DNA from: Hymenobacter ruricola
Lineage (GTDB): Bacteria; Bacteroidota; Bacteroidia; Cytophagales; Hymenobacteraceae
Length of the DNA stretch: 64,000 nt
NCBI RefSeq assembly: GCF_015694525.1
Contig: NZ_JADQDM010000004.1
Location: forward strand, 310,001-374,000
Direction of reading: 5' to 3'
Below are positions 32,750 to 44,800 of the stretch, piece by piece. The position numbers were made by a program, and so were the translations under genes. Below the pieces are notes generated by a model. It searched no databases and was not told the DNA's origin. It saw nothing but the letters and a program-made list of their open reading frames with translations. Numbering within the stretch: the first letter of the stretch is position 1; the number at the start of each line of letters is the position of its first letter.

Positions 32750-35284
32750 TTACCGAGCCGATTTCAAAAACTGCCGCAGGTAGGGCGCCGTGCGGCTCTC
32801 GCGCACCTTCGCTACCTCGGCTGGCGGGCCGGCGGCCACCACGCGCCCGCCTTCCTCGCCCGCGCCGGGGCCAATGTCCAGCACCCAGTCGGAGCCGGCC
32901 ACCACGCGCATGTCGTGCTCCACCACAATGACGGTGTTGCCGGCGGCCACCAGGCCTTCGAGCTGCATCATCAGCTTTTCCACGTCGGAGGGGTGCAGGC
33001 CGGTGGTGGGCTCGTCGAGCACGTAGAGCGTATTGCCGCGCCCGATGCGCTGCAGCTCGGTGGCGAGCTTGATGCGCTGGGCCTCGCCGCCGCTGAGCTC
33101 GGTGGCGGGCTGGCCGAGGCGCAGGTAGCCCAGGCCCACTTCGCGCAGCACCGTGAGGGCGCGGAAGATGGCCGGCTCGTCGGCGAAGAACTCCCAGGCA
33201 TCGTCCACGGTCAGGCCCAGCACTTCGGCGATGTTGCGGCCGCGGTACTGGATTTCGAGGGTTTTGGCATTGTAGCGGGCGCCGTGACACACCGGGCAGG
33301 GCGCGTACACGCTGGGCAGAAACAGCAATTCCACCATCACGAAGCCTTCGCCGGAACAGTTTTCGCAGCGCCCCTTGGCCACGTTGAAGGAGAAGCGGCC
33401 GGCGTCGTAGCGGCGCTTTTTGGCATCGGGCGTGGCGGCGAACAGCTTGCGCACGTGGTCGAACAAACCCGTGTAAGTGGCCATGTTGGAGCGCGGCGTG
33501 CGGCCAATGGGCTTCTGGTCGACGCGCACCAGCCGCTTGATGCCTTCCAAACCGGCCGTAATCTGGCCGCCGAGCGTAGCTGGCGCGGGCGGGGCCAGCG
33601 GGTCGGTTTCCTCTTCTTCGGGGCTGATTTCCTGGCCCAGGCTTTCGGCCACCAACTCCACCAGCACCTGGCTCACGAGGCTGGACTTGCCCGAGCCCGA
33701 CACGCCCGTGACGGTCGTGAACACGCCCAGCGGAAACTGCACGTCGAGCCGGGCGAGGTTGTTGCGCGTCACGCCGGCCAGCTTCAGCCAGCCCGTGGGC
33801 GTGCGCGGCGGCTGGTCGGGCAGCGCGGGCGCATCGAACAGAAACTGCCGCGTCTGGGAAGCGGCTACCTTATTTAGGCCCTCCGGCGGGCCGCTGTAGA
33901 GGATTTCGCCGCCCTTCTCGCCAGCGGCCGGGCCCACGTCCACCAGCCAGTCGGCCTGGCGGATGACGTCCAAATCGTGCTCCACCACAAACAACGAATT
34001 GCCCGCGCTTTTCAAGCCGGCCAGCGCCTTCAGCAGCGCCTCGGTATCGGCCGGGTGCAGGCCGGCGGAGGGCTCATCGAGCACGTACACCACGCCGAAC
34101 AGGTTGGAATACAGCTGCGTGGCCAGCCGCAGGCGCTGCAGCTCGCCGGGCGAGAGCGTGGGCGTGCCGCGCTCCAGCGATAAATAGCCCAAACCCAAAT
34201 CGAGCAGCACCGTGAGGCGCGCCGCCAGGTCCTCGGCAATGCGCCGGGCCACGATGGCCTGCTCCGGGTGCGCGAGGTGGCCGGCGGTTTTGCCCGCGGC
34301 GAAGGGCTGCAGCAGCGCCGCCAGCCGCTTGAGCGGCAGCCGCGACATCTCGGCAATGTCCAGCCCCGCAAACTTCACGCTCAGCGACTCCACCCGCAGG
34401 CGCTTGCCGTGGCAGGTGGGGCAGTCGGAGCCCAGCATGTACTGGGCCACGCGCTTCTTCATCAGCGCGCTTTGGGTGGTGGCGAAGGTGTGCAGCACGT
34501 ACTTTTTCACGCCTGTGAAGGTGCCCATGTAGTTCGGCGGCTCGCGGCGCTTGATGGCTCTTTGCGTCTGCTCGGGTGAGTAACCGGGGTACACGGGCAG
34601 CACCGGCTGCTCCTCGGTGAAGAGTATCCAGTCCCGGTCCTTTTGGGGCAGGTCCTGCCAGGGCGTGTCCACGTCGTAGCCCATGCTCACCAATATGTCG
34701 CGCTGGTTCTGGCCGCCCCAGGCCTGGGGCCAGGCCGCAATGGCCCGCTCCCGGATGGTGAGCGTGGGGTCGGGCACCATGCTTTGCTCGGTCACCTCGT
34801 ACACGCGGCCCAGGCCGTGGCAGGTGGGGCAGGCGCCCTCGGCGGTGTTGGGCGAAAAGGCTTCGGCGTAGATGATGCCCTGGCCGGTCGGGTAGTCGCC
34901 GGCCCGCGAATACAGCATCCGCAGCAAATTCGAGAGCGTGGTGACCGAGCCCACCGACGAGCGGGTGCTGGGCGCGCCGCGCTGCTGCTGCAAGGCCACG
35001 GCCGGCGGCAGCCCGTCGATGGCCGTCACCTCGGGCACCGCCATCTGGTGGAACAGCCGCCGCGCGTAGGGCGACACCGACTCCAGGTAACGCCGCTGGG
35101 CTTCGGCGTAAAGCGTGCCAAACGCTAGGCTCGACTTGCCCGAGCCCGACACGCCGGTGAACACCACCAAGGCATCGCGCGGAATGTCGACGTCGACATT
35201 CTTGAGGTTGTGCTCGCGGGCACCACGCACGCGCACGAAGCCGGTGAAACCGCCTTCATTGGCCGCAGAAAGCTTGTTTTTCAT
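32750..35284 (-). CDS. uvrA: UvrA paralogue lacking the UvrB-binding domain (UvrA2-like)
   Basis: This 844-residue ABC ATPase has two Walker A motifs (both GVSGSGKSS), two signature/Walker B sets (LSGGEAQRIKLATEL and LSPGELQRLRLATQL) and three Cys-rich zinc segments (CPTCHGLG, CPTCHGKR, and CENCSGEG ... CPVCHGAR). Canonical UvrA has about 120 extra residues for UvrB between LYSRAGDYP and GACPTCHG; here only about 20 separate them. That makes it a UvrA2/DrrC-like protein, seen in DNA-damage tolerance and in self-resistance to DNA-binding drugs. It therefore probably does not replace the main UvrA. The first ABC has a Pro for Gly in the signature. Confidence 0.93.
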   Translation of the reverse strand: MKNKLSAANEGGFTGFVRVRGAREHNLKNVDVDIPRDALVVFTGVSGSGKSSLAFGTLYAEAQRRYLESVSPYARRLFHQMAVPEVTAIDGLPPAVALQQQRGAPSTRSSVGSVTTLSNLLRMLYSRAGDYPTGQGIIYAEAFSPNTAEGACPTCHGLGRVYEVTEQSMVPDPTLTIRERAIAAWPQAWGGQNQRDILVSMGYDVDTPWQDLPQKDRDWILFTEEQPVLPVYPGYSPEQTQRAIKRREPPNYMGTFTGVKKYVLHTFATTQSALMKKRVAQYMLGSDCPTCHGKRLRVESLSVKFAGLDIAEMSRLPLKRLAALLQPFAAGKTAGHLAHPEQAIVARRIAEDLAARLTVLLDLGLGYLSLERGTPTLSPGELQRLRLATQLYSNLFGVVYVLDEPSAGLHPADTEALLKALAGLKSAGNSLFVVEHDLDVIRQADWLVDVGPAAGEKGGEILYSGPPEGLNKVAASQTRQFLFDAPALPDQPPRTPTGWLKLAGVTRNNLARLDVQFPLGVFTTVTGVSGSGKSSLVSQVLVELVAESLGQEISPEEEETDPLAPPAPATLGGQITAGLEGIKRLVRVDQKPIGRTPRSNMATYTGLFDHVRKLFAATPDAKKRRYDAGRFSFNVAKGRCENCSGEGFVMVELLFLPSVYAPCPVCHGARYNAKTLEIQYRGRNIAEVLGLTVDDAWEFFADEPAIFRALTVLREVGLGYLRLGQPATELSGGEAQRIKLATELQRIGRGNTLYVLDEPTTGLHPSDVEKLMMQLEGLVAAGNTVIVVEHDMRVVAGSDWVLDIGPGAGEEGGRVVAAGPPAEVAKVRESRTAPYLRQFLKSAR

Positions 35285-35865
35285 TTGCTGAATGTCACAA
35301 GGAGAAGTTTCGCCAGCCGTTGCTGGCGAGCGGTGGCATCTGGCCGGGCCGCCTGGGAAGCGGGCCCGGACAGATGCCGAACTGTGGGGCTAACGGCCGG
35401 CATTTGCAAACGGTTATTGCGGCGCGGCCGGAGTTCCGCATGGGGTACTATCGGCTTACCAGCCGTTCCCACCCATGCCCGGCCATCGGGGCCAGCAGCT
35501 CAATTCAGCTAAGCGCGAGAACGGGAAAGAAAAATATTTTCATTTTTTTCTGCGATTCCCAAAAAAGGAAGCTAATGCGGTTCTTCATCAGAACTACACT
35601 TTGGTTTTTTAGCGAATCATTAATTGAGCCCAAAAATTATGATTATTCCGTTTTTTGGAAATCATTCCTTTTTTTGGAACAGGCTTAAATAAATTATAAA
35701 TTATTGATTTTAAACAAAAATTATGAAATTGTAGCTTAATATAGTAAAAATCCGATAAAATACGAAAAATAGTACTATGAAAACTGAGTGGCAGTAATTT
35801 TATAGCTGGTTTTACAGCTAATTAATACTGCTAATGCAGAGTGCACCTCTTTTTTTATTTTTACT
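35285..35865. other. 581-bp intergenic region with a 330-bp AT-rich island
   Basis: The first 230 bp have normal GC. From about 35520 to 35865 the sequence becomes very AT-rich (for example AATTATAAATTATTGATTTT) in a window that is otherwise about two-thirds GC. It contains small hairpins at 35803-35820 (TAGCTG/CAGCTA) and 35828-35839 (CTGC/GCAG), then a T tract directly before the adhesin start. I read it as the promoter/leader of the adhesin gene; exact boxes cannot be placed. Confidence 0.6.
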
Positions 35866-38800
35866 ATGAGAGAAAATGTACAATCTTTTTCGGCGCCATT
35901 TTTCCTTGGGAAAGATGAGAGGAGTGCAAAAAAATTGCCAACGGCCCGGCTGGTACGGCCGCGGCGCTCGGTGATGGAAGCCCCGTTTTTTGCCCGGCTG
36001 CTGGTGTTGCTGGGAGCGGGGCTGTGGGGCGGTCTGGCACCGGCCGCCGCCCAAACCTGCGCCACGGCCACGGTCGCGCTGAGCTACAACGCCCGGGCCG
36101 CTGGTGAGAACTGGAAAAACCGGGCCACGGCCCCGGTGCCCGGCCCGAACTCCTACACGCAGGTGGGCACTGCCTACACGTCGACTTCGGCCGCGGGCAA
36201 CACGACCCTGCAAACGGCTACCCTAAACGGGGTGCAAACGCTGAGCTGGTCGGCCGACTACACCTCCAGCGCGGCCAACTCTTCGTCGGTAACCTACACT
36301 TTCAGCCGGGCGGTATCGAACCTGGTGGTGCGGGTGCAGGACGTGGACGCGGTGTTTAACAACGGAATACTCGGGGCGCTGTCCAATGGCTTCCGGGACG
36401 AGGTAACGTTCACGGGCGCGAACGGCGGCTCCGGCGTGACGCCGACCCTGACGAAGCAGAATGCCAGCTCGGCATTCTTCACCATTGCCGGCAACGTGGC
36501 CACGGCCAACGACGCGGCTGGCGACAACACCAGCGCCAACAATGCCACGGTGATTGCCACCTACGGCAGCGCCGTGACGTCCATTACCATTCAATACCGC
36601 AACATCACCTCCGCCGGCACGCTCAATAACCAGTCGATTGGCATCGACCAGCTGAGCTGGTGCCGCGTGGCGCCAGTGGCCAATAGTTTGACAACCAGCA
36701 CCGTGCCCAGCTCGGGGGGCACCACGGGCATCAGCAGCCTGAGCGGCTACGCCGACGGCACGCCGTCGTTTGTCGTGACCTCGCTGCCGGCCAACGGCAC
36801 GCTGTCTTACAACTCCACGGGCACCACCTACGTGCCCGTGTCCCTGAACCAGGCCCTGACTGCGGCCCAGGCCGCCAGCCTGCGCTACACGCCCGACCCG
36901 GCCTATACCGGCCCCAACACCACTTTTACTTACCAAGTGAAGGACGACGCCAACCTGGTGTCGAACACGGCCACGTACACCATTCCGCTGCAGTACTTCG
37001 CGCCCTGCGCCACCACCACTAACACACTCAACTTTGCGGGGCGGCCCGCTAGCGAGGACTGGAAGGCGCACGCCGCATTGGCTGTGCCAACCACCAGCAA
37101 CGTGACCACCATTACCTCCAGTGCCTACGCGGTGAGCACGGCCACGACGTCGACCCTGCAAATCGGGCAGTTGAACGCGGTGAACACCCTGAACTGGACC
37201 AACGACTACTCCAGCACGGGCCGCACCTCCACGGTGACGTTCACGTTTAATCGGCCGGTGACGAATTTCACCGTGCGGGTGCAGGACATCGATGCTTCGG
37301 GCAATTTCATTGACAATGTGGTCTTCAACGGCTTCAATGCCGGTGCCCCGGTGACGCCGGTGCTCACGGCCGTGAACCCCGGCGCGGGCGTGGTGAGCAT
37401 CAGCGGCAACGCGGCCACCGGCCTGGCCAACACCGACAACAACCAGGACGGCACCGTAACGGCTTATTTCCCCAGCGCCATCACCAGCCTGCAGCTGACT
37501 TATAACAACAACACCAATGCGGCCGACCCGGCCCTCCAGTCCATCGGCATCGACCAGATGACGTGGTGCCGCCAAGCCCCGCTGGCCACCAACGTGACCT
37601 CGACGCCGGTGCTGACCACCAGCGTGCAGGCCAGCATCAGCGGCCTGGCCAGCGCCGTGGATGGGGCCGTGGCCTCGTACACCGTAACCTCGCTGCCCGC
37701 CAACGGCACCTTGTTCTACAACACCACGGGCACCACCTACGCCGCCGTGGCCCTGAACCAGAGCCTGACCGCGGCCCAGGCCGCCAGCCTGCGCTACACC
37801 GCCAACCCGGCTTTCGCCGGCGCCACCGCCACCTTCACCTTCAAGGTGACGGACGATGCGGGCCTGACCTCGGCCAACGCGGCCACCTACACCATTCCGC
37901 TGGTGTCAGTGACCCCCTGCGCCACGACCACGACGCTGAACTTCTCGGGCCGGCCGGCCGGCGAGGACTGGAAAAGCCACGCGGCGCTGGCCGTGCCCGC
38001 CACCAGCACGCTGACCACCATCAGCTCAGGCGGCTATTCAGCCAGCGCGGCCAACCCGCAGGTGCTGCAGGTTGGGACGGTGAACGGCGTGAACAGCCTG
38101 AACTGGAACAACGACTACACCGGTTCGGGCCGCACCTCCACGGTGACCTTCACCTTCAACCGGGCAGTGACAAACTTCGCGGTGCGGGTGCAGGATATTG
38201 ATGCCGCGGGTGATTTTATTGATAACGTGGTATTTGTGGGCAGCAACGGCGGTACACCGGTCACGCCGGTGCTCACGGCCGTGAACCCCGGCGCGGGCGT
38301 GGTGAGCATCAGCGGCAACACCGCCACGGGCCTGGCCAATACCGACAACACCACCGACGGCACCGTGACGGCCTTCTTCCCGAGCGCCATCAACAGCCTG
38401 ACCATTACCTACAGCAACAACACCGGCGCGGCCGACCCGGGCAACCAACTCATCGGCATCGACCAGATGACCTGGTGCCGCCAGGCGCCCGTGGCCAGCA
38501 ACATCACCAGCCCGGCCCAGCCCAGCGGCCAGGGCGCTACCGGCACGGCCGCGTTGTCGGCCCTGGCCGATGGCACTATTACTTCCTATACCATCACGGC
38601 GCTGCCTTCGGCCAGCCAGGGCATTTATTACGTGAACGGCGTGCAGCTGACAGCCGCCAACTTCCCCGGCCTGGTGCTGACGCCAACGCAGGCCGCGCAG
38701 CTCAGCTTCGCCCCGGCCGCGGGCTTTAGCGGCAACGCGGGCTTCTCCTATACCGCCACCGACGACGTGGGCGTGGTGAGCAACACCGCTACCTACACCA

Positions 38801-41800
38801 TTCCGGTGCTGGCCACGGGCGGCAGCGGCATCCCCGCCGCCTGCGCCACGCCCGGCAAGGACGGCGCCTTCACCATCAGCCTCAACCCCGATACTTACTA
38901 CCCGGGCACGTTGTCGGCCGCGGCCGGCACCAGCACCCTCACGGTGGGCGCAGGCACGGCCGGCGGCGCGGCGGGCGTGCCCACTGGCATTCTGCCCGGC
39001 GACCTGCTGCTGGTGATGCAGATGCAGGGCGCGGACATCGACTACAGCAATTCCGACAGCTACGGCAACGGCGTGGCCGGCGGCGGGGCCAGCGGCATCC
39101 AGAGCACCAACTTCGCAGCGGGTACTTATGAGTATGTGAAGGTGGCCGCTCCCACGGCCATCGTGGCCACCGGCGGGGGCACCATCACGCTGAGCGCGCC
39201 GCTGCTGAATAGCTACGCCAGTGCCGCCGCTACAAGCTCGGCTGGCCCGCGCCGCTTTCAGGTTATTCGCATTCCGCAGTTCACCAACCTCACGCTGGGC
39301 GCCACCATTACGGCCCTGCCGTGGAATGGCAGCGTAGGCGGCGTGCTGGCCGTTGACGTATCGACGCAAACCAATTTTGCGGGCTTTAATATGACGGCTT
39401 CGGCCCGGGGCTTCCGGGGCGGCGGCGGCCGCACGCAGACCGTGGCCAACGGCAACTCGACGGACTACGTGAACGCCTTCATTTCGGCGGCTACCGACGT
39501 GAACGCCCAGAAGGGCGAAGGCCTGGCCGGCACGCCGCGCTTCGTGAACCAGCCCACCACGCCCACCAACTCCGCCACCAATACCACCGTGGACACCGGC
39601 GCGGACAACTACCCCGGCGGCAGCAGCGGCCGCGGTGCCCCCGGCAACGCTGGCGGCGGCGGTAACAACAACATTGACAACGCCGGCGGCGGCGGCGGCG
39701 CCAACGGCGGCAACGGCGGCCGGGGCGGCAACAACTTCGCTTCGAACCAGCCCATTGGTGGCGAGCCCGGCGCTTACGTGGCCCAGGCCAGCAGCCGGCG
39801 CTTATTGCTCGGCGGCGGCGGCGGCGCCGGCACCACCAACAACAACACCGGCACGCCCACCAACGGCCAGGCCAGCAGCGGGGCTCCCGGCGGCGGCATC
39901 GTGATGCTGCGCACCGGCAGCATCAGCGGCACGGGCGCCATCAACGCCAACGGCGGCAACGCCAACTCGACGGTGGCCGACGACGGCAGCGGCGGGGGCG
40001 GGGCCGGCGGCAGCATCCTGGTCACGGCCACCAACCCGGCCGGCCTGAGCAGCATCACCCTCTCGGCCAACGGCGGCACGGGCGGCACCAACACCGGCGG
40101 CAGCAGCGGCCCCCACGGCCCGGGCGGCGGCGGCGGCGGCGGCGTAGTGCTGGCCAATGCGGCAGTAGCCAGCGCCTCGGCCGCGGCCGGCGCCAGCGGC
40201 ACCACGCAGGGCACGCCGGCGGCTTTCGGCGCGGCGCCCGGCCTGGCCGGGGTGAGCAACCTGCAAATCAGCACGAGCATCGCGGGCAGCGCCTCGGGTA
40301 GCGAGTGCTTGCTGGTGGGAGCTGATGTGACGACGGTCCTGACGGGCCCGTCCACGCTCACGCCGGGTCAGCCTTCGGGCACCTACACCGCTACTTTCCT
40401 CAACGAAGGCCCGCAGGCCGCCCTGAGCGTGACCCGCCAGGTGACGCTGCCGGCCGGCGCCACCAACATTCTGGTGAATGGCGCGCCCTACACGCCCACC
40501 ACGGCCAACACCATCGACTTCGGCACGGCTACTTCACTGGCCAGCGGCGAGGTGAGCAGCTTCACGTTCAGCTTCACGCCGGCAGCGAATGCCACGGGCC
40601 CGCTGAACATCAGCAGCGCGGTAGGCACCAGCAGCAACCAAGGCCCGGCCCTGGCCCCCGACAACTCGACCATCACGGCCGCGGTGCCGGCGGTGGCCAA
40701 CGTCGCGGCCGCCATCACGGCGGGCCCCACGGCGGTGGCCGCTACGCCGGGCGCGGGCAGCTTCGTGGCTACTTTCAGCAACAGCGGCCCCACCGCGGCC
40801 CAGGGCGTGGTGGCCACCGTGCAGCTGCCGGCCGGACTCACCAACGTGGTGGCTTCCAACGGTGGCATCTACAACCAAGCCACCGGCGTGGTGAGCTATG
40901 CCAGCCTGACGACGCTGGCCAGCGGTGCTAGCTCGTCCTCGACCATCACCTACGACACGCCCGTGAACGGGCCGGTAGTGGGCACGGCCGGCATCACGAC
41001 CACCAGCAGCCAGGCGGGCCAAATGGCCAACGACCGCGCCAGCGCCAGCCAGGCCCTCACGCCGGCTTTCGACCTGCGCACTACTCTGAGCGGCCCGCTC
41101 AATGCGGTGCCCGGCAACCTGATTACGCTGAGCATTACCACCACCAACGCTGGCCCCAGCGCCGCGCCCAACACGGTGCAAACCGCCCAGCTGCCCACCG
41201 GCCTCAGCGCCGTGTACGTGAGCAACGGCGGTACTTACAACAGCAGCACTTCGCCCATCAGCGTCACCTATGCTGGTATTACTTACACGGTGCCGGCCGG
41301 CGGCGTCATCTACCCGCCCGTGAGCACCTTGCCTGCCGGCCAGACCCTGGCCAACACCGTGAGCTTTGTGATGCCGGCCGCCGGCTTCGTGCCCACGGCC
41401 ACCAGCGCCGCCGATGGCACCGAAACCAGCCCGGCCAACAACACCGCCTACCTCAACGGCGCCGCCAACAGCGCCGCCCCGGCGGCCACGCTCAGCCCCA
41501 CGCCGGCCACCGGCAACCCTTCGGATGTGTTCACCCGCCTGACGGCTTCGGCGTCCACGGTAGCGGCCGGCAGCGGCGTGACCCTGACCGTGACCACGGG
41601 CAACAACGGCCCCGCCCTCACGGCGGCCAGCGTGGTACAGACGGTGCAAGTAGTGCCCGGCCTCACGGCGATGCAGATTGACGGCCAGGCCGGTACGGCG
41701 GTGGCCGGTGGGCTGAGCTTTGCCAGCGGCGCTACCTATAGCTCGACTACGGGCATGGTGACGTTCCCAGCCATTGTGCCGGCCAGCGGCAGTAGCGTGA

Positions 41801-44800
41801 GCCACAGCATTGCCTTCCTGGCTCCGGCCAGCGGCGGCAACCTGATGCTGTCGGCTGCCGTGACCGAAGGCAATGCCGACCCCGTGCCCTCCAACAACCT
41901 GGCGGCGACGGCGGTGGGCATCATCAAAACGGCGGACATTCAAACCACGCTGGTGGGCCCGACCTCGGCCCCGGCGGGCAGCCCCGTTACCTACACGGCC
42001 TCCTTCGTGCACAATGGCCCGCTGGAATCGGCCGGCGCCAACACGGGCGGCACCCTGGGCAGCGGCATCATCGAAACGGCCCAGCTGCCGGTGGGCCTGA
42101 CGGGCGTCACCATCACCGACGCCAACGGAGCCGTGGTATCCGGGGCCAGCTACAACGCAGCTACCGGCCTCGTCAGCTTTCCTATCCTGCTCAGCAGCAT
42201 GGCCGGCAACACGCAGGTGTACAACGTCAGCTTCCCAGCTCCGGCCCACAACTTTGCGGTGACAGCCAACGCCGCCACTGCCGCGCCCGACGGCACCGCC
42301 ACCAACAACAGCGCCAGCGCGGCTACCACCGTCACGGGAGCCGCCGATTTGGTGACCACCGTATCGGGCCCGGCCACGGCGCCGCTCGGTGCGCCCGTAA
42401 CGTACTCGCTGGCCACTACGAATAACGGCCCTTCGACTGCTACCACGGTGGTGCCCACCCTGGCACTGCCCATCGGCCTCACCGCTACTACGCTGCGCGT
42501 GAATGGCCTGACCGGCACCCTCACCGGCGGTAATGTGACCTACACCGACGGCTCCAGCTACAACCCGACTTCGGGCCTGCTTATTTTGGGCACCACCGCC
42601 AGCCTGCCTAACGGCATCAGCGTGTTGAACCAGGCCACATTCATCATGCCGAACACGGGGCAGGTGACGGGCGTAGCTTCGGCCACCTCGGCCGTGGCCG
42701 ACTACACGCCCGGCAACAACGGCAGCAGCGTGGCCACCAGCCTCGCGCCCGCCACGACCACCACCGCCGACCTGCAGGCGACTGTGACGCCCTCGGCCGC
42801 TGCGGTGGCGGCCGGCGCGCCGGTGAGCTTCACGGCTACCTTCACCAACGCCGGCCCGGATGCGGCCACCTTCGTAGTGCCCACCCTGAGCCTGCCCACC
42901 GGCCTGGCCGGCGTGACCGTGAGCAACGGCGGCAGCTACAACCCCGCCACCGGCGTGGTGACCTGGCCCACACTGCCCAACCAGCCCAGCGGCAATGTGC
43001 AGACCTACACCGTGGACCTGCCCGCCGCCCCGGCCAGCGGCCCCCTCACGGCCGTCGCCGTGGCTAAGTCCAGCACGAAGGAGCCCGCCAACTCGTTCAA
43101 CAACGTGGCCAGCGCCAGCGTGACCATCAACCCGGTATTCGACACGATGGTGAGCCTGGCCGGCCCGGCCACGACGCTGCCGGGCAGCGCTGCGACTTAT
43201 ACCATCAGCACGCTCAACAACGGTACCTCGGCTACGAACGCGGCCGCTACCCAGACGGTGACTTTGCCCGCCGGCCTCGCGCCGGTGGCGGGCAGCATCA
43301 CGGGCGGTGGCTCGTACAACCCCGGCACCAACACCATCACCTGGACGGTGCCCGCCGGGCAGGTGCCCGGCCAGTCGGGCGCGGTATCGAACAGCTTCTC
43401 GGTGCTGCTGCCGGCGAGCGGCCTCAGCTTGAGCGCCACTTCGGTGGTAGCCGGCGAAGCCAATGCGGCCGACAACAGCACGACCTTCGCCACTGCGGCC
43501 ACCAACCAGCCGCCCACGGCCGCCGCGGTTATCAACGCCCTGCAAACCCCCGTGGGTAGCACGGCCGGCAGCAGCCCCACCAACGTGTACGGCCTGCTCA
43601 TCTCGTCGCTAGCGGCTTCCGACCCCGAAGGTGCCCTCAGTAGCACCGCGCCCTACACCGTCCTGACGGTGCCCATCACCAGCCAGGGCACGCTCTTCTA
43701 CAACACAGGCTCGGGCTACGCCGCCGTGGCACCCGGCCAGCCGCTGACCACGGTACAGGCCACCACGCTGCGCTTCATGCCTGCCGCGGGCTACGTGGGC
43801 AATGCCACGTTCTCCTACCTGGCCACCGATGACGCGGGCAACCAGTCGACCCCGGCCAGCTACACGGTGCTCGTGGGCGTCGACCGCGACGCCATCTACA
43901 TGGCCACGCCGGTGCGCGGCGGCGCCAGCCAGTACCAGAACGGCGACGTCATCACCTACATCATCGACCCCAACGGCGCGCGCTACAACTCGGCGGGCCT
44001 GGTGTACAACACCAGCGGCGTGCTGCAAAGCGGGGCAGCCAACGGCCTCGACCCGACCAGCAGCAGCAGCTCGATGCTGGCCGCCGGCACGCTGCCGCCC
44101 GGCGTGGCCCTGAACCCCAACACCGGCCAGCTCTACGTGTCCGACCGCACCCTGCTGCCCCTAGCAGGCATCACGACCACCGTGTCCATCATCACCACCG
44201 ACCTGAACGGGGGCGTGACCACGGTGGTGGAAACCTTCTCCCTGGGCGCCTTCCCGCTGCCGGTGGAGCTGACGACCTTCACGGCCAAGGCCGTGCGCAA
44301 CACCAGCAGCCAGCTCGATTGGGCCACGGCCAGCGAGAAAAACAACGACCATTTCGACGTGGAGCGCAGCCTCACTGGCACGGACTTCGTGAAGATTGGG
44401 GAGGTGAAGGGCCAGGGCAGCAAAACCAGCCTCACCGCCTACGCCTTCACCGACGCCAACGCGGCCAAGCTGGGCAGCATGCTCTACTACCGCCTCAAGC
44501 AGGTAGATGCCGACGGCAAGGCCACCTACTCGCCGGTGCGCACGGTGCGCTTCGATAACGCTCCCGCCGAGCCCGCCATCGCCCTGAGTGTGTACCCCAA
44601 CCCCGCTCCGGCCCAAGCCAGCACCGTGACCCTCGACCTGAGCACCCTGCCCCAGGGCGCCTACCAGGCCACGGTGCTCGACGCCACCGGCCGGCTGGTG
44701 GCCACCTACTCCGTGGTGGGCGGCGTGAACAAGGAATTGCCCGTGCAGGCGCTATCCTCCGGGGTGTACCTCGTGCAGGTGCGCGGCAATGGCTTGAATC

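Noticed and set aside
40534..43545. 1003-residue open frame on the minus strand opposite the adhesin
   Set aside because: The repetitive GC-rich adhesin codons leave the opposite strand free of stops; the composition is Gly/Arg/His-rich and the frame has no start context.
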